From NCBI GenBank assembly GCA_026874595.1, contig CM049314.1, forward strand, positions 1,759,318 through 1,823,317: a stretch of 64,000 nt of DNA. Reading direction: 5' to 3'. The notes beneath the pieces are model-generated. The model was not told the origin of the DNA. It worked only from the letters and a program-made list of their open reading frames with translations, and did no database searches. Origin of the DNA: Sipunculus nudus. Lineage: Eukaryota; Annelida; Sipuncula; Golfingiida; Sipunculidae. Shown here in pieces: positions 36,090 to 48,299 of this stretch (position 1 is the first letter of the stretch; the number at the start of each line of letters is the position of its first letter). Made by a program: the position numbers and the translations under genes.

Positions 36090-36690
36090 CCCAGCATGAG
36101 GAAATGGTAGAATTGGAAAGGGACTCCATATTGTAGAAAACGTCCAGTTCAGAAACGCCGACAACGAAATACAGGCCACCTCAGAGAAGACATGGGAAAA
36201 TCAACTGGTCGAACGAAGTTCTCATGAAAACGGACACACCAAGAAGCATATACAAAATGAGCCACAGAAAACATTATGCAAAACTACAAAAACATAGACA
36301 AGGAATCAACGACGGATTTTGAGATAGTTTAACATATAGCCAGAAAGCTCAACATTTTGGACAGAATAACCCAAACCACTGATAAACCCGCTTTCATCAC
36401 AATCAAGGACCACAAAGAAAATTTCGAAACAAAGGATAAAGCCGGCTAATTAACCCCACAAAATAGGACGTGTTAGTTAATTAATCATTGATCGCATTAA
36501 CAAAACCGTTCGTAAATAAAAACAAGTCAAATCAATGGATATCGAAGAACCAATGAGGTTCTAAAATGGTTTTCCGACTCAGCGATGAAAAACAACTGAC
36601 ATTCGTCGTGTTCGATATCATTGATTTCTACCCGTCTATCAATGAGAGCCTCCTGACCAAATCCTTAGAATTGGCAATTAATTCATAAAC
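36090..36690 (+). pseudogene. Fragment of a reverse-transcriptase-like ORF (FD-I-DFYPSI family)
   Basis: Across frames the plus strand reads TRSIYKMSHRKHYAKLQKH, KPAFITIKDHKENFET, LINPTK and finally TFVVFDIIDFYPSINESLL. The I-T-x-K-D-H-K, L-I-N-P-x-K and F-D-I-x-D-F-Y-P-S-I motifs form the start of the fingers/palm of an RT family common in cnidarian and mollusc genomes. It is often left unclassified or grouped near Penelope-like elements; I am not certain of the clade. At least three frame changes and several stops occur, and the catalytic YxDD part is absent (the piece ends near 36690). Confidence 0.65.
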
Positions 36691-36762
36691 ATACAGAACA
36701 CAGAGCTCGAAGCTATAACATAATATGACGTTGCGTACGTAAGTCGTGCTTTCTGTGATTGG

Positions 36763-37391
36763 TGGACATTTCAACGGAACCTATGAACAAGAGCAACTGT
36801 TTAATGTGCTACTTGTTACGCGTCACACACACGCGCGCACACAAACGTTATAACCAGTTCCAAAAAGAACGGCCCCTTTGTCTTACCAAAATATAAACAG
36901 TAACAGGTGGAAATTGCTACAAAAGGGTATCCCTGGTGTTTAATTGCCATGAATCTTAGCCATGAGTACACCACTCAGTAGGAACTCATATTTAGCTAGT
37001 CAGCCTAACTTGAGTCGTGATACAAACAATACAGAGCAATGCATTGCAGTGGTCATCAATTATGTTGCATTTGTATCGTGGTAAACATCCCATAATCTTA
37101 GGCTTCGAATGATGAATTAACTATAAAAATAAATGTCAATTCACAACAAAACTGCCTCTCCTAAGTCATTTCCTGGATCGTGTACAAGTTGGCTGCCGTC
37201 CAGTAACCCGTGTCCAGTGATGCTGGCTATTATAAAGCAAGGTATCGTCTTCCACTTGAAGATACGTTATCAATGTTTGCCCTTATCTATATTACGGTTA
37301 AAGGAAGTTTTACTGGCAATGACCCAAGCTGGAGAATGAAGCCCAGGGTATCCCCGTTAATACCCAGTATTTACTCATGTATTAAATAATG

Positions 37392-37452
<61 letters not shown>

Positions 37453-38065
37453 TCGGAGATTTGGAAACAACCATTTCTGGTCTAATGCAATTATATACAT
37501 AATGCATTATGTCAACTGTTTGTCGTCCAATTTTTATCCTGTTAGTTGGTAGAGGTTATTTGTGTCGCCCCTGTTTGCTGATTGTTTCCAACAAAATATG
37601 CCTAACAATATATTTCCAATAAATTTCAATCAATTTTTCAGGAAGGGGGCCAGACATTGCAAAGATATTTAGGAGCGGATCCAGCCAAAGACTTTTTTCT
37701 ATGTGTTTGTACACATACACACACACCCTCAGACTCACCGATGTAATGCTCAAAAGAGGTTTATGGAAGGGAAAGGTGTACCATGATCAAAGTAATAATA
37801 ACATTTTTTGGTGGGGTGGGCTGGATTTTAAGATTCAAAGTATTCTGTCTTTAAATGTCGGCTTACTCTCCATACAGACTCTTAATGAATATGACACACT
37901 TCATTTTAGTTGACATATCAAGCCACGATTGATATACCTGTCTAATTTTCGTCAGGAAATAGTCATGGAAACTGTAACCTGCATGACTGGTCGGGTTAAA
38001 TGATAGTGATCGGGGGGCCGAGGCATGCGTATAAGGGCGTTTCTGTTGAGAATGTTGATTGACAC
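36763..38065. repeat. Segmental duplication, copy 1
   Basis: It matches 40266-41475 in the same orientation through many collinear blocks: gtggacatttcaac at the start, cagttccaaaaagaa, gaggttatttgtgtcgcccc (copy 2: ttctgtcgcccc), aatttcaatcaatttttc, gcggatccagcc, and at the end gaggcatgcgt...gcgtttctgtt. It includes a TA microsatellite (37395-37449). Indels and substitutions are many, so it is not recent. No gene is inside. Confidence 0.85.
37395..37449. repeat. (AT)n microsatellite
   Basis: About 53 bases of AT repeats inside the first segmental duplication; copy 2 lacks it at the corresponding place (near 40757). Confidence 0.96.
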
Positions 38066-40265
38066 TTAGGTTGCACGTATTCAATTGCGATAAGATTCTT
38101 GTTATATTATTTATAATGCCGGTATTTATCTTATCTATTTTCCTGGTATTTATTTTATCTGTAATGCTGTTGACCTTATGCTGGTCAGATGATAATGTGG
38201 ATATTATCAGTATCAGTATCATTCAATACACAGCTTCACATTACGAAACAACATTATACGGAATAAAATTATAGTTGCGTGTTACCTGAATGTACATATA
38301 GGAATTTTCATATAACTGCTAACATACACTAAAAAAAACCCCAGAAAATCAGACGAAGACGGACTGACGAGGACAACGGCAGACGATTGGGGGGGGGGGG
38401 GGGGGGGGACACGATAAAAATTTCACTTTCGGGACACTAGATACGAAACCGGTACCATCGATATAATTTGGCTAGGATGCAGGTCGCAGTGGTTGTTTAG
38501 TTAAGTCCGGTTACAATTTGTGGCTTACTAACGGAAAGCCAGACGGCCTGGACAATGCGCCAATCCTGTACCTCAGCTGACTTTCTTTCAGTAAAACGTC
38601 ATGCAGGTCTTATATATTAGAATGTAAGGGCATCAGATTTTACTTATTCTTTGTTTATGAGACAATACTGTTCCTTGTTAATTCATACTTGATTGACATT
38701 TTAAAAGTAAATCCACACCCTACGTCACTCAACCTCCTCAGACGTTACATATACCCTTTTATGTCGGGCCTCCCTGAAAATACTTGCCTCCTCAAGCATT
38801 GGGTTGACTATTGATATGCCATTAAAGCACAGAGTACCTGACTAATCTATCTGGTTCTTTGGTAACAAACGTGTGACTGACAGTTTTAAAAAAGATAATG
38901 TAATTGATCTAATTCCTTAACATTTTAAATTTTAACAACCAATTCCATGAGAACCAACCATTTTTAAACTTCTCCCATACGCGTGATATGTATATGACGG
39001 AGAACAGTGATGACGTCACAATATGACGTTATGTACGAAAGCGCCACCAGAGGTCGCTACCGCTACGCAACGTGTTCATAGGCATAGGGAACTCCTCGGC
39101 CTAATTCGTATTCTAGGTTGAGTTTTGGTGAGTTGTTTGGTTGGTTGTGAACAGAAAATAGTTACTGTATTGCACAAAAACTCTACTTGGTCAAAAACAA
39201 AATGGCGTCTCTGAAATGATGAAATCAGTGTCAACAGTTGTCGCGTTTCTAAAACATATGCGGGTACATTTTTATGAAAAAAGGTGGTTAACAGATTTAT
39301 AAAAACTACAATGAGATGGTTTATCTGAATGTCCTTATTTAGCTTGTTGTGGTTTTGTGTCTTTTAAGGTAAAATGACCCTGAAGAGACTTGGTTTAAAC
39401 CCGTTTGCACTTAATGCCTAATTACATTTATACGTGTTCCACGGCCACGTTTGCAGATGTATTGGCCCCGGAACTTTGAATTTGTATGAGGGCATTTGAT
39501 ATTATCTTCTGTCTGCGCAGAACCAACCACCATTCTCAGTTCAGCTTGGTCCGACCACTGGTTCAACCAAAGCACTGACCCGGAGCGCCAAAACTACTTT
39601 GGTCGTAACCAAATGTACAACTAAAATTTGGTCAGAGCACCAAAACACGCCCCTTCCTAAGATGTATCAAGGTCTCAGCCATTTTGCCCCGGAAAAAAAA
39701 ATTGCAAAGAAGGTCAAGGCCGCGCCCCCGGGTGATTTAAACAATCTTACATTTAAAGATACACGCAACGTGGTTGAAGGCACTCGGAACTATATTATTG
39801 ATATTATTAATTATATTTAAGGAATTCATGGCGTGAGAATCGTAGATTTCTTGTGGTTCATGAATTTTTGTTGCATTGAAGTAGTGTCGCCTAAGTTTGC
39901 TGCATGAGGATAAAGTTGACACCTACAGGTGCCCTTTCTGGAGTGAATTTTACTCTCATGCAGTTTCACTCTTCGCCTTGTTGCCATGACACCTAAAGAC
40001 GCCGTGGGGCAAGATCAAATATCTTGTTATAGCTCTTATAAAATGTATTCTAGCAATTTTTGTAAATGTTCTTGTTTAATCAATACTTCAGGATGAAGTT
40101 TATTAAGGATGGTTTTGTTATAAACCGTTGTTGTTGTTCACCGTATTTCAGGCGCAGAAAATACCCATTCCGTGGGCATATCCTAGAGCCATAGATACAT
40201 ATAAGTGTCTTACGAGATGAGGCGAGATGTTTCGAGTTTATCGAAGTGTAAGGATAGTGGAATGA
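38066..40265. other. Non-coding spacer between the two segmental duplicates
   Basis: A G-run lies at 38391-38409. Around 39495-39655 there is a patch with repeated accaaa/ggtc motifs (accaaccac, aaccaaagcac, taaccaaatg, caaaacac). No exon or element end was supported. Confidence 0.45.
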
Positions 40266-41475
40266 CCTCTCGTGGACATTTCAACAGAACCAATAAACAT
40301 GATTTACCGGACACTGTTTTTGTGCAATTGCTTTACTGTTACGTCACACACACATTATAAACAGTTCCAAAAAGGAAAAAGAATGGTTACCCCCATGCAA
40401 AACGGCCAGTTTGTCTTACAAAATATAAACGTAAAAAAATCCAGCTGGAATTGGCTACTGAAATGGAGGATGGTTTTTGTTTTCTTGTTTTGAAAATACT
40501 ACGAAGCCCATAACGTAGAGACATGTTTTTGGTCCTCAATACAAGATAATATATCATACTAGAAGATCGATTTAATCTTTTTTTCAAGGCGTGTATGTTC
40601 TGATAGTCGATCGAAATGCAATATATATACAGCAATTATAGTCTTTCACTCTGGAGATACGTTATCAGTGTGTGTTCATGGTTAAAGGAAGTTTTACTTG
40701 AAATGACCCAGTGTAGCTCCGTTAACACCCAGCATTTTTTCTCGTATTAAACATTCAAATATATATGAATTTGTTGCCTTGGAAACAACCTTTTTTCTGG
40801 TATAATGCAAAAATATGCATATTGCATTATTTATTAGTCCGTGAGCAAATATCACATCTACAACCCCCCCCCCCCCCCCCACCCTTGCTTAAAAAAGTGA
40901 AACTGTTACTAATGGGAATACTGTGGACATGTTATGAAATTTAATTTTATCTTCATCCAGCTAGTTGGCAGAGGTTATTTCTGTCGCCCCTGTTTGCTGT
41001 TTGTTTCCCAAAAAGATATGCTTAACAACATGTTCTCAGTAAATTTCAATTAATTTTTTATGAAGGGGGCCTGACTTGTCAAAGAACGATTGCTATTTAC
41101 ATTTATAGGCGGACACAGCCACATACTCTTTTTTGCTGTTTGTTGTCTCTTCACACACACACACACATTGTTAGGATCAATGGACGTTTATGGAGAGAGG
41201 TAAAGGTGTAAAGAAATACAATATCTTTTAATTTTATTGGTGGGGAGATCTGGATGTTAAGTATTCTGTCCTTTTGTGTCGACTTACTGATCATGCAGAT
41301 TCTAAGTGAATATGAACAAGCAATATATATGCTATTCAAAGCCTTGACTGATACGTGTCTTTTCGTCAGGTCAAAGTCATGGTACCTGTAACCCGACTGA
41401 TCAGGTTTAATGATAATAGGGGTGGCGGAGGCATGCGTTTTATAAGCGTTTCTGTTCAGTATATTGACTTACTGA
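40266..41475. repeat. Segmental duplication, copy 2
   Basis: Collinear with 36763-38065. A C-run lies at 40865-40880. Its right part continues (41525-41928) into sequence also present at 57740-58095. Confidence 0.85.
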
Positions 41476-41524
41476 GTGAGATGGAAGAATAAGTGTTTGA
41501 CAGTGAGGCAGCACGTAATCAAGA

Positions 41525-41645
41525 TATGTAGTTTGTAGCCCCATGACTACCTCCGCTGTCACTAGATATGTTGTCTGTAGCTCCATGACTACTTCCGCTG
41601 TCACAAAATATGTAGTCTGTAGCTCCATGACTACCTCCGCCAGGA
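41525..41645. repeat. ~51-bp tandem repeat, 2.5 copies
   Basis: The unit atatgtagtctgtagctccatgactacctccgctgtcac occurs at about 41525, 41567 and 41610. A single unit-like segment is present at 57750-57800 in the paralogous copy. Confidence 0.85.
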
Positions 41646-41758
41646 TCCTAATCAAACTGTGTATATCCGATGTCACGGTTCACAGGTCAGCTGCAGTACA
41701 AGCACGAACCTTAAACCAGTGACTGGGATTGTCTTATCTTAAAGTGTCGCACATTCGT

Positions 41759-41762
<4 letters not shown>

Positions 41763-41818
<56 letters not shown>
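41763..41818. repeat. (AT)n microsatellite
   Basis: About 55 bases of AT; the paralogous segment has (AT)n at the same position (57946-57989). Confidence 0.97.
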
Positions 41819-41820
<2 letters not shown>

Positions 41821-41928
41821 CCTTACCCATTTAACTATAATCCGTAGAACAACTTCGCATTAAGTTGCTAACAGACGAACCATCCATGTAACTCAGTAAT
41901 GAATCAAGGAAATTAAACATACCTAGAC

Positions 41929-42030
41929 TGACACAAATGTATTACCTGACCAGGGTAAGTCGAAAGAAAACTTCATAGAACAATAAAATTAAGTCAGGGA
42001 AAAGTAGTCTACACAACGTATTACTGTAGT
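41929..42030 (+). repeat. First ~100 bp of the 5' LTR of the second element
   Basis: It aligns with 48856-48955 of the 3' LTR: shared tgac-caaa-atgtattac, gaacttcata, and agtagtctacacanngtnttac. Beyond 42030 the two sequences diverge. Confidence 0.8.
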
Positions 42031-43200
42031 TTGCTTTTAATTTTGGGGAAATTTGGGACTTGGCGGCATGCACTTGTACAATGTAAAGAAATAGAACAAC
42101 ACAGTTTAACTGAAATATAATTAAGTTTCTAAACTTTCAAATAATCAAACTTGAATACCAATCCACAAAACTCTCCAGGTGTTTCAGACATGTTACATTT
42201 TATACCGTATAGGTAGTCAGATCTACTAAAGAAACTCAAGGCAATACCCATGCACAACTAGTCCAGTAGTGTGTGCGCCAGAATAGTCACTTGCATTTGG
42301 GCAAGTGTAATTTTTTTATGATATTAACTTTAAAGCTATAATATTAAGCGTTTAAGTAAAATTGTCTTATGTGGTAATGTTAAACATTTTAAACAAAAGT
42401 GGTTTCTAAAATTTTGATAAAATAGATCTGTAATAGTTTCATTTTACAGCAAAAAGTAATAACTCACGTGCAGTAAATAGGTAAAAATTTGTGAAAATTT
42501 TAAATAACTTTATAGTATACATATGTATTAATACTGAATGCAGTGAAGATTCAAACTGATAAGTTCTCCTTTGTGGAAAATCATACAACCATTAAGGTCA
42601 AAACGTGGATAAAATATGACCATGTGTGCAACAGAGGTAATCACTAGAGAATAACAAGATAAGTGTCTATTTGGTTGATCTAAATTATTAAGTCCAGCTC
42701 TTGTAAACTTGTGATATGTTATTTATTCATAATTAATTTTCACATGTTATTTAGATTAGCCACAGTCAAGCACAAAACACTTTAAAACTATTAGCTTGTA
42801 TCAGTTGGACATATAAGAGAGAACAATAGGCTCAATTATTAATTAATATTTTATATAAGTATTATTATTATGAGTGTTATTAGTTATATATTTCTTATTT
42901 CTTATTTTATTATTATTTAGAGAAACTTAGAACTGATGAATACATGTTGAGTATACGGGGCGATGGCTGTATTGGTAGGTTCACACGTCAGTATGACCAG
43001 GTGTATTCTCCTCAACAGAGATTTGTGTGGTGTTTGATAATCTGTGCTGCCTTGTTAGACTAGTGTTCCGATAGGAATCGCAGTTTCAAGGTACATTATA
43101 TAACCCCCAATGTAACACGGAAATCACAGCGGTCTTTTATTTGATTAATATCAGATAAATGTATATATATATATATAACGTTTTTATTATTCCACACTAT
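42031..43200. other. AT-rich sequence inside the split LTR, unassigned
   Basis: It lies between the 5' LTR start and the nested LINE. It could be U3 sequence missing from the 3' LTR, LINE 3' sequence, or another insertion. No coding signal is seen. It has a short TA run at 43162-43178. Confidence 0.35.
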
Positions 43201-45960
43201 TTCATTACTTGTCTAAGACATATAACATCCCAAACATTCAATAAATCAAAATCAAAGCTTTGCAAATTTTGTAGTCTGGTCACTGAATAAATACAATTGA
43301 GGCGAAATGACAGTACATTATAACTTTAAAAAATCAAATCTTCCACTTACTTTTATTGTTTACACCCACCATACACATAGTGTTTTATTCATAGTGTCTT
43401 ACCTCCACTGTCATAATCTTTCATTAAAGATTTATCCGTTCCTTTCTTTTCCCTTTCCATATAAATTTAAATAACTGTCTTTCAATTTCTCTTATGTAAT
43501 TTTTGGTAAGACTATAGCAGTTTATTTACATTTTGAATATTCAAGTGACTTTGATAATACAATTCGTCCCCTCAAAGTCAAATCTCTTAGCCTCCACATG
43601 TAAGGACTTTGTTTTACGTCAAGGAGTTTCGGTTTAATATTCTTTATAGCCATATCTTGTTTGTTTGTTTTTTTTTGTTATATAAACACCAAACAATTTT
43701 ATACAATCTTTCCAATTCAGAACCAAGGTAAACTTAGAATTGAGTTCTGAACATATCTCCAATCCTTCTGACTTTTCTTCATATACTTTAAGACCGGATA
43801 TATTTGGAGGATGGTGATATTCATGAGTTAAATGGCTTAAATTTTCATCTTTGATGAGAACTGTTAAGTCATCTGCTTAAAGTACACATTTAAGAATATT
43901 AAGGTCATTTCAAAGAATTCCTTGAATTTGCTTTTATCTGTTTTATTTTTCCCTGCTAATATTTCAACAAAAATATTAAATATTATGGGGAGAGTGGGTC
44001 CATTGGATGCACTCCTCTCACTTCTAAGAAATAACCTGAGGAGTTTCCTTTGTTCATAATACATAGACTGATGTTAGCATAGAAAGGTTTGTCCCATGAT
44101 ATTAAAATTTCTCACAAAATAGTTTCGAAACCTCTGTCATATAATTCCATCCCAATGATTCAAAGTTTTTTTTCAAAATTAACACTGAAAAGTAACCCTT
44201 GTTGATCTATTATCTTAAGGTATTTTAATGTATCTAAAACTGTTCTCAATGCATCCCCTATAATGCTGCCTTTAATAAAACAATGTTGAACAGTACTAAC
44301 AATTTAAGGTAGAATTTTCTTTATTCTTTCTGCAAATAACCTTAGATGCAATTATATAGTCGATATTAAAAAGGAAAATTGGTCTCCGGTTTTTTGTTAA
44401 TAATCTATCTTTAACTTTCTTATCAATAAGTGTTATCACAGACTGCCTTTGAGAGGGAGACATTTAACCTATCTGAAGAGATTAACTAAACGAATTAATA
44501 ATTGAAATTCCAATATTGTTCCAAAATGATTATAAAATTCTATGATTAACCAATCATTTCTTGGAGAATAATACTTTTTAAACTTTTACTTATATTTTCA
44601 CATTCTCCTAACATCGTTGGTCCCTCACATAGCTCTTTCTTTTCTGCTGTCAGTTTTGTTATGGCTGAATTGTCTAAACAATATTGAGCCTCCAAAGAAT
44701 TTAGTTCCACATTCTTACTTTTATAAAGATTAGCATAAATTATTTTAGAATGGTCCAGAATACCCTTTTCACTTGTAACAATTGAGCCTGATTCTAATTT
44801 TTATTTCCGAATATGTTTCCTACTGTCATTTCTTTTCTCCAATTGATAGAAGTATCTTGTACTTCTCTCACCATATTCTCTCATCCTGACTTTTGCTCTA
44901 ATAATAATCCCTTCTGCTCGTTTCAGTTCAATATTATTTATGTCCTCTTTGATATAAAAATAACCTCTTTATTAATTGCTTAACGTTATAATTGTTTCAA
45001 TCTCTCCATTAATGTGTAATAATGTTGATATGTTTCTTTTTTTTTCCTTTCCAAATATAATTATTTTCTTCCTAATAGAACACTTAATCATTTCTTAGTT
45101 GTTTCTGCAATCCATATCTGAAAATTCGTCGAACCATTAGTCCAATTTATCATTAATTTTATATAAGGTGCATCTTGTAACAGAACATTATTTAATTTCC
45201 AATATCCCTTCCCCCCGTCTAAGTCGGTAATAGTTTCAAATTCTAATAGGACTTCAGAGTGATCTAACAATGCCGCTGCAGGTATCTCAGCTTTAATAAC
45301 AAAGTTTTGCATCTGACTAAATATGAAAAACATGTCTTATCTACACTTTATTGATGGTTGCGCTTGTGTTCCAGTATATATGATTTTATAGTTTTATTTC
45401 TCAGTCACCATATGTCTACAAGTGTCCACTCTGATATGATATCTTTTAGAATATCAACTGACTTAGATTTAACAATTTGTCTACTACAACATTTATCAAT
45501 GTAATCTAAAACAATATTGAAATCTCCTCCTGATATCAAATGCCTGTCCTGAGTTATCCCATAATGTATTAATGTATCTCTAATTCTCTTAAAGAAAATA
45601 ATTTGTTTATTTCAAGGTTAGGTTAATAGATATTGCAGAGATAAATATGGCCTTGAATTGAAGTATCTAGAAAAGGTAATCTGCCTTCATTTCTTTAAAC
45701 ATTCTGATAATTCCATAATCCAAACCCGATTAAAAAAGTACAGCTATGCCTCTACTTGGACTGCTGCCATGGTCATATATTATATTTTCTGCTCACTCAT
45801 TCCACGATTGTGTGTATATTTCTTGTAAGAATATTATATCAGCCTTGATTTTTCGTACCAATGTTAAGTCACCCCTACTTTTCTTAAAGTTGTTCAGACC
45901 CCTAACATTTAATGTAGCTACCTTAATTCTTGGAGACCTCTTGAATTTCGTAATTAGTCA
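43200..45960 (-). pseudogene. L1/Tx1-type LINE ORF2 (endonuclease-RT), decayed, nested in the LTR element
   Basis: Read on the minus strand from 45960. The AP-endonuclease begins VATLNVRGLNNFKK, with IIFLQEIYTQSW carrying the catalytic Glu and SRGIAVLF. The endonuclease end and linker lie at 45333-45088 (LLDHSEVLLEFET with the DH pair, then GKGYWKLNNVLLQD). The RT follows near 44450-43850 with VNFEKNFESLGWN (first Asp replaced), FNIFVEILAGK and ADDLTVL. The region to about 43440 gives LNSKFTLVLNWKDCIKLFGV and FKFIWKGKK. Stops and shifts are frequent. The C-terminal ~200 residues expected after the IWKGKK motif are not found, so the 3' part is lost or unrecognisable. Confidence 0.85.
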
Positions 45961-46239
45961 TATATTGCTGCAGTTGTACAAAAACAGTTAACAGATTCAA
46001 AATATATATCTTCCATTATCAAGAAGAGTATATATAAAACTACAAAATACCTAACTATCTCATGTTATACAAGCAATTATCAACTTTTGATCTGTTGAAA
46101 TGAAATACTTTACCAGTCTATGTACGTCAAACAGCTAAATGAGGTTAATTATTGCAAAGGTTAGCACCATACAGGGAAGGATGCTACAAGGCTGTATATT
46201 AAATGGTACTTATATATGATCATGAAGTATAGTCAGGGA

Positions 46240-46843
46240 GACTGAGTTGATTATATTTAATAACGTTACACTTGTTGTTGTTTAAATAGGAGTGCCGCAT
46301 GGGCCGGTGAAAAAGGAATTATATTTTTACGTAAGCATTTAAACTTTCTGCACTACGCTTTATTATAATAAGATGACAGAAGCTTCTAGAGAATCAGGAA
46401 GTTGATAATTTCCAGAGGTGCAGACGCCAGAAAAGCCCGGAGCGTACGTTGGCTAGCTAGATAGTTCTGGAAAATTTGGTGACCCGGATATATATAAACT
46501 TATCAAGGCCGTTTAGGGTCAGTGTCAACTGGTGACGAGAAGTGTTGTGTTAACCACAGGTTGGGTCTACACCGAGATGGATGTATTTAAAATACCGCGT
46601 AGGACAATATTGGTCCTTGAGACAGTATATATGTAGCTGAACAGGGCGCTATAGAATTACGTCGATGTACCTGCGTGAAGACATTATTTCTTTTAAGAGA
46701 GGAGCCAACCTACGACGGCGGAAGCCAACTGTTGGACGTAACCGGAATAAACCTGAGTTTTGTTTACCCCTAGAACGAGTGTTTATTTTGGACTTTCGCG
46801 TGAAAGAACCCGTAAAAAAATCCACTGCGTGAGTGGTGTGACA
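46240..46843 (+). promoter_or_regulatory. Right part of the 5' LTR with promoter (U3 end, R, U5)
   Basis: A TATA box (tatataaa, 46491-46498) is followed ~28 bases later by tcagtgtcaact, a plausible start of R. From gtgacgag (about 46533) to GTGTGACA (46843) it matches the 3' LTR closely, including the polyadenylation signal ggaataaacctgag (46745; 3' copy 49210). Upstream, agaagcttctagaga (46378-46392) resembles a heat-shock element. The left limit is uncertain because of the nested insertion. Confidence 0.7.
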
Positions 46844-46849
46844 TATATA

Positions 46850-46873
46850 AAGCGGAAGCTCGTCCAGGACAGA
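46850..46873 (+). promoter_or_regulatory. Candidate primer-binding site
   Basis: Shortly after the 5' LTR end lies gcggaagctcgtccaggac, similar in form to the ggaagctcgtcc-type primer sites of related gypsy-class elements. The 7-base gap after the LTR is longer than usual, so the call is tentative. Confidence 0.4.
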
Positions 46874-47046
46874 CATCAAAGGAAATCAATAAAAAATCCA
46901 ACAGATTGAACTGTGTGCCGAATTTGTTTGAGCCGTAATTGGCAATATACATAAAAAGCAGATGTACTTCTGCCAAGAGTCGGAATATTTCGTGAGGACT
47001 GTTGTCAATAGGGCTAAGAGCGTTATCAAACAGTGCTAAGATCAAC

Positions 47047-47600
47047 ATGGCGACGACAGTCCAGCAGTTAATTAAAGTTAGCCAAGAGCTGGGATATAAA
47101 GGAACAGCCTTGCGGGAGTTCGTGAGAGAGCAGCAGATCGCTGACAGAGAGGAAAGACAGAAGGGGGAGGGTGGGAGGGGGTCAGAACGACAGAGAGAGA
47201 GAAAGAGAGACAAAGGGACAGAGAGAACAAGCAGAAGGAAAGAAAGAGAGACAAATAGAAATAGAGAGGGGTCAAGTAGAAGGAGAAGAGAGATCGAGAG
47301 AGAGGCAGAGAGATATAGAGAGCGAACAAGCAGCTAGAGAAGAGAGGGAGAGAAAGACAACATGAGCTTCTCATTTTGGAAAGGAGACTCCAGCTGCAAG
47401 AGAAAATCGTACAGCCTAGGACTCTAGTGACTACAGTGGATGTACGTTGCCCGGAGATATCCCGATTCACCGAAAGAGATGACCTGGACAGTTACCTGTC
47501 GCAGTTTGAGAGAATTTCAGACACTGTCGAATAGGCAGTCAATTGTGATGCAGTTAGGAATTAGGTCGAGAAGCATCTGACACTAAATTGAAGGATAAAG
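47047..47600 (+). pseudogene. gag: gag remnant of the second LTR element
   Basis: ATG at 47047 opens MATTVQQLIKVSQELGYKG and LREFVREQQIADREERQ, followed by a very Arg/Glu-rich coiled coil encoded by an AG-rich tract (47150-47360). After frame changes, 47445-47535 gives ISRFTERDDLDSYLSQFERI, the start of a gypsy-type capsid, ending in a TAG (near 47533). The rest of the capsid is not recognisable. The N-terminal layout (short leader, charged coil, capsid) parallels the gag at 7034. Confidence 0.82.
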
Positions 47601-47899
47601 GAATCTGTTGCTTTAATGTGGTAACATTGGTCGATTACATTGAAGGAATTACAATAATTGTGGGAGGGTCGGTCAGTTAGCGCGAGATTGCAGGATTTTG
47701 TCGACACGGGATAATGAGAGTGATGAGAGCCAAGTAAGCCAGAGAGCTAGTCAGACTGTGATTAACTCGGATGTTGCGTCTATTATTGTAGAGGGGGAGA
47801 CAGGTTTAAACTGAGACTGCAGAGGGTCAGCCAGGAGGTCCTGTAGACTGATGTACACTTTATGCTAGTGCTTGAGTTATTACACGGTCCGAAGGTCGA

Positions 47900-48230
47900 T
47901 TACCAGTAGCCCAGGGTAGAGTGGCTGACAGTGATGTAATTATGATGATTAGAGACGCCGGGTGCCATGATGTTATTGTTCAGACTAGTCTGGTAGGTAG
48001 TGACCAGTTGTTAAACAAGAAGGCACGTGGTTTTAATCAGCACAAGATTGTGCATAGCATGGCGGCAATAGCCATAGACACACCGCACTATGTAGGCAAA
48101 TTTGAGGCCGTTTGTGTAGACAACCCCATGTTCGATTAACTGTTTGTAACATGGTCGGGGTTCGTCAGCCACATGATCCACACCCTGAGTGGCATGTTAG
48201 TACAAGGCTTCAGGTTAAGCAGTCTTTGCA
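47900..48230 (+). pseudogene. Protease remnant of the second LTR element
   Basis: The open frame 47921-48139 contains MIRDAGCHDVIVQTSLVGS, the protease active-site region, with the D-T-G triad changed to D-A-G (codons 47954-47962). IAIDTPHYVGKFEAVCVDNP and a C-terminal stretch follow, and a TAA stop sits at 48137. The changed triad alone would be expected to impair activity. Confidence 0.8.
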
Positions 48231-48299
48231 GGAAGATGAGCCAGTCAGGTGTCAACCGTACCCTGTACCTTATGCTAATAATATGTGACAGTCTATGTA

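Noticed and set aside
47078-47470. 130-codon minus-strand frame rich in Ser, Leu and Phe
   Set aside because: Shadow of the AG-rich Arg/Glu coding tract of the gag on the plus strand.
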